A DNA stretch of 64,000 nucleotides from JAHEEL01 sp963836085 (GTDB lineage: Bacteria; Actinomycetota; Acidimicrobiia; Spongiisociales; UBA5794). Every line of letters starts with the position of its first letter. The first letter of the stretch is position 1. The translations under genes were made by a program, and so were the position numbers. The DNA is taken from NCBI GenBank assembly GCA_963836085.1, contig CAWIHT010000005.1, positions 20,409-84,408 of the forward strand. Reading direction: 5' to 3'. Below are positions 63,831-64,000 of this stretch, one piece after another. The notes beneath the pieces are model-generated. The model was not told the DNA's origin, did no database searches, and saw only the letters and a list, made by a program, of their open reading frames with translations.

Positions 63831-64000
63831 ATCCACCCTTTCGACACCAAACCACAATACGACATGACCACCCCACCAACGAGTTCTGACGGCCCCGGAC
63901 ATCCTGCGATTCGGCATTCGCCGCGGTACGACCAAGAGCTGCGTCCTGACGACGACACCGGGGACACAACGGTGAGCGGTCAAAAACCCGCACTCATCAG
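63831..64000. other. Upstream region of the lipoprotein gene at the window edge
   Basis: These 170 bases hold the AAAGGGTGG ribosome site and no complete gene. Any promoter or further gene would lie here or beyond the window edge; no confident -10/-35 pair was found. Confidence 0.4.

Overview
This is a 64 kb stretch of GC-rich, high-coding-density DNA that reads as actinobacterial. The evidence is the chromosomal order lepA-hemW-hrcA-dnaJ, then a BldD-type regulator, then phoH-yqfF-ybeY-corC-era-recO-uppS-glyS. Frequent GTG starts, ATGA/GTGA gene overlaps and Thr-rich extracellular linkers agree with this. The class is inference: an Acidimicrobiia-like lineage would fit, but no rRNA is present to prove it.

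Layout. (1) 0.05-7.2 kb, plus strand: a three-gene operon for a selenium-dependent-type molybdenum hydroxylase, an SsnA-like amidohydrolase and a YgfK-like flavin/iron-sulfur oxidoreductase. An Lrp/AsnC regulator and a divergent 27-residue ORF follow. (2) 9.3-25.8 kb: core housekeeping genes in two minus-strand operons (phoH to glyS; lepA to dnaJ), with rpsT and greA on the plus strand. (3) 25.8-38.7 kb: holA, a Gfo/Idh/MocA oxidoreductase, competence genes comEC and a frameshifted comEA, a CPBP protease, leuS, a proA homologue, a nucleotidyltransferase, a tiny Cys-rich protein and deoC. (4) 38.8-46.1 kb: a cassette bounded by repeats that look like 3' remnants of tRNA-Ala(GGC) plus its terminator. 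It carries an SDR, two FAD oxidoreductases, an FeS-type photolyase and a DUF2071 protein. (5) 46.1-64 kb: accessory DNA with looser gene packing, many intergenic repeats, two toxin-antitoxin loci (hipBA; Phd/RelE type), a 1471-residue BTAD-NTPase-WD40 protein, an ECF sigma factor translationally coupled to a membrane protein with a beta-propeller and an oligopeptide-binding-type domain, two secreted HExxH proteins, a tyrosine recombinase and a lipoprotein.

The strongest candidate for an undescribed system is the sigma factor and membrane-sensor pair at 55.6-59.2 kb. The membrane protein has a short cytoplasmic N-terminus, one membrane segment, BNR-like propeller repeats and a whole family-5 solute-binding module. 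This suggests an anti-sigma-like sensor that reads an extracellular ligand, although no canonical anti-sigma motif is visible. The pair lies between two 40-bp imperfect direct repeats about 7.07 kb apart. The tyrosine recombinase sits just inside the right-hand repeat, so this segment may be a mobile unit.

All calls come from reading the sequence and supplied translations. No database search, structure prediction or tRNA scan was run.
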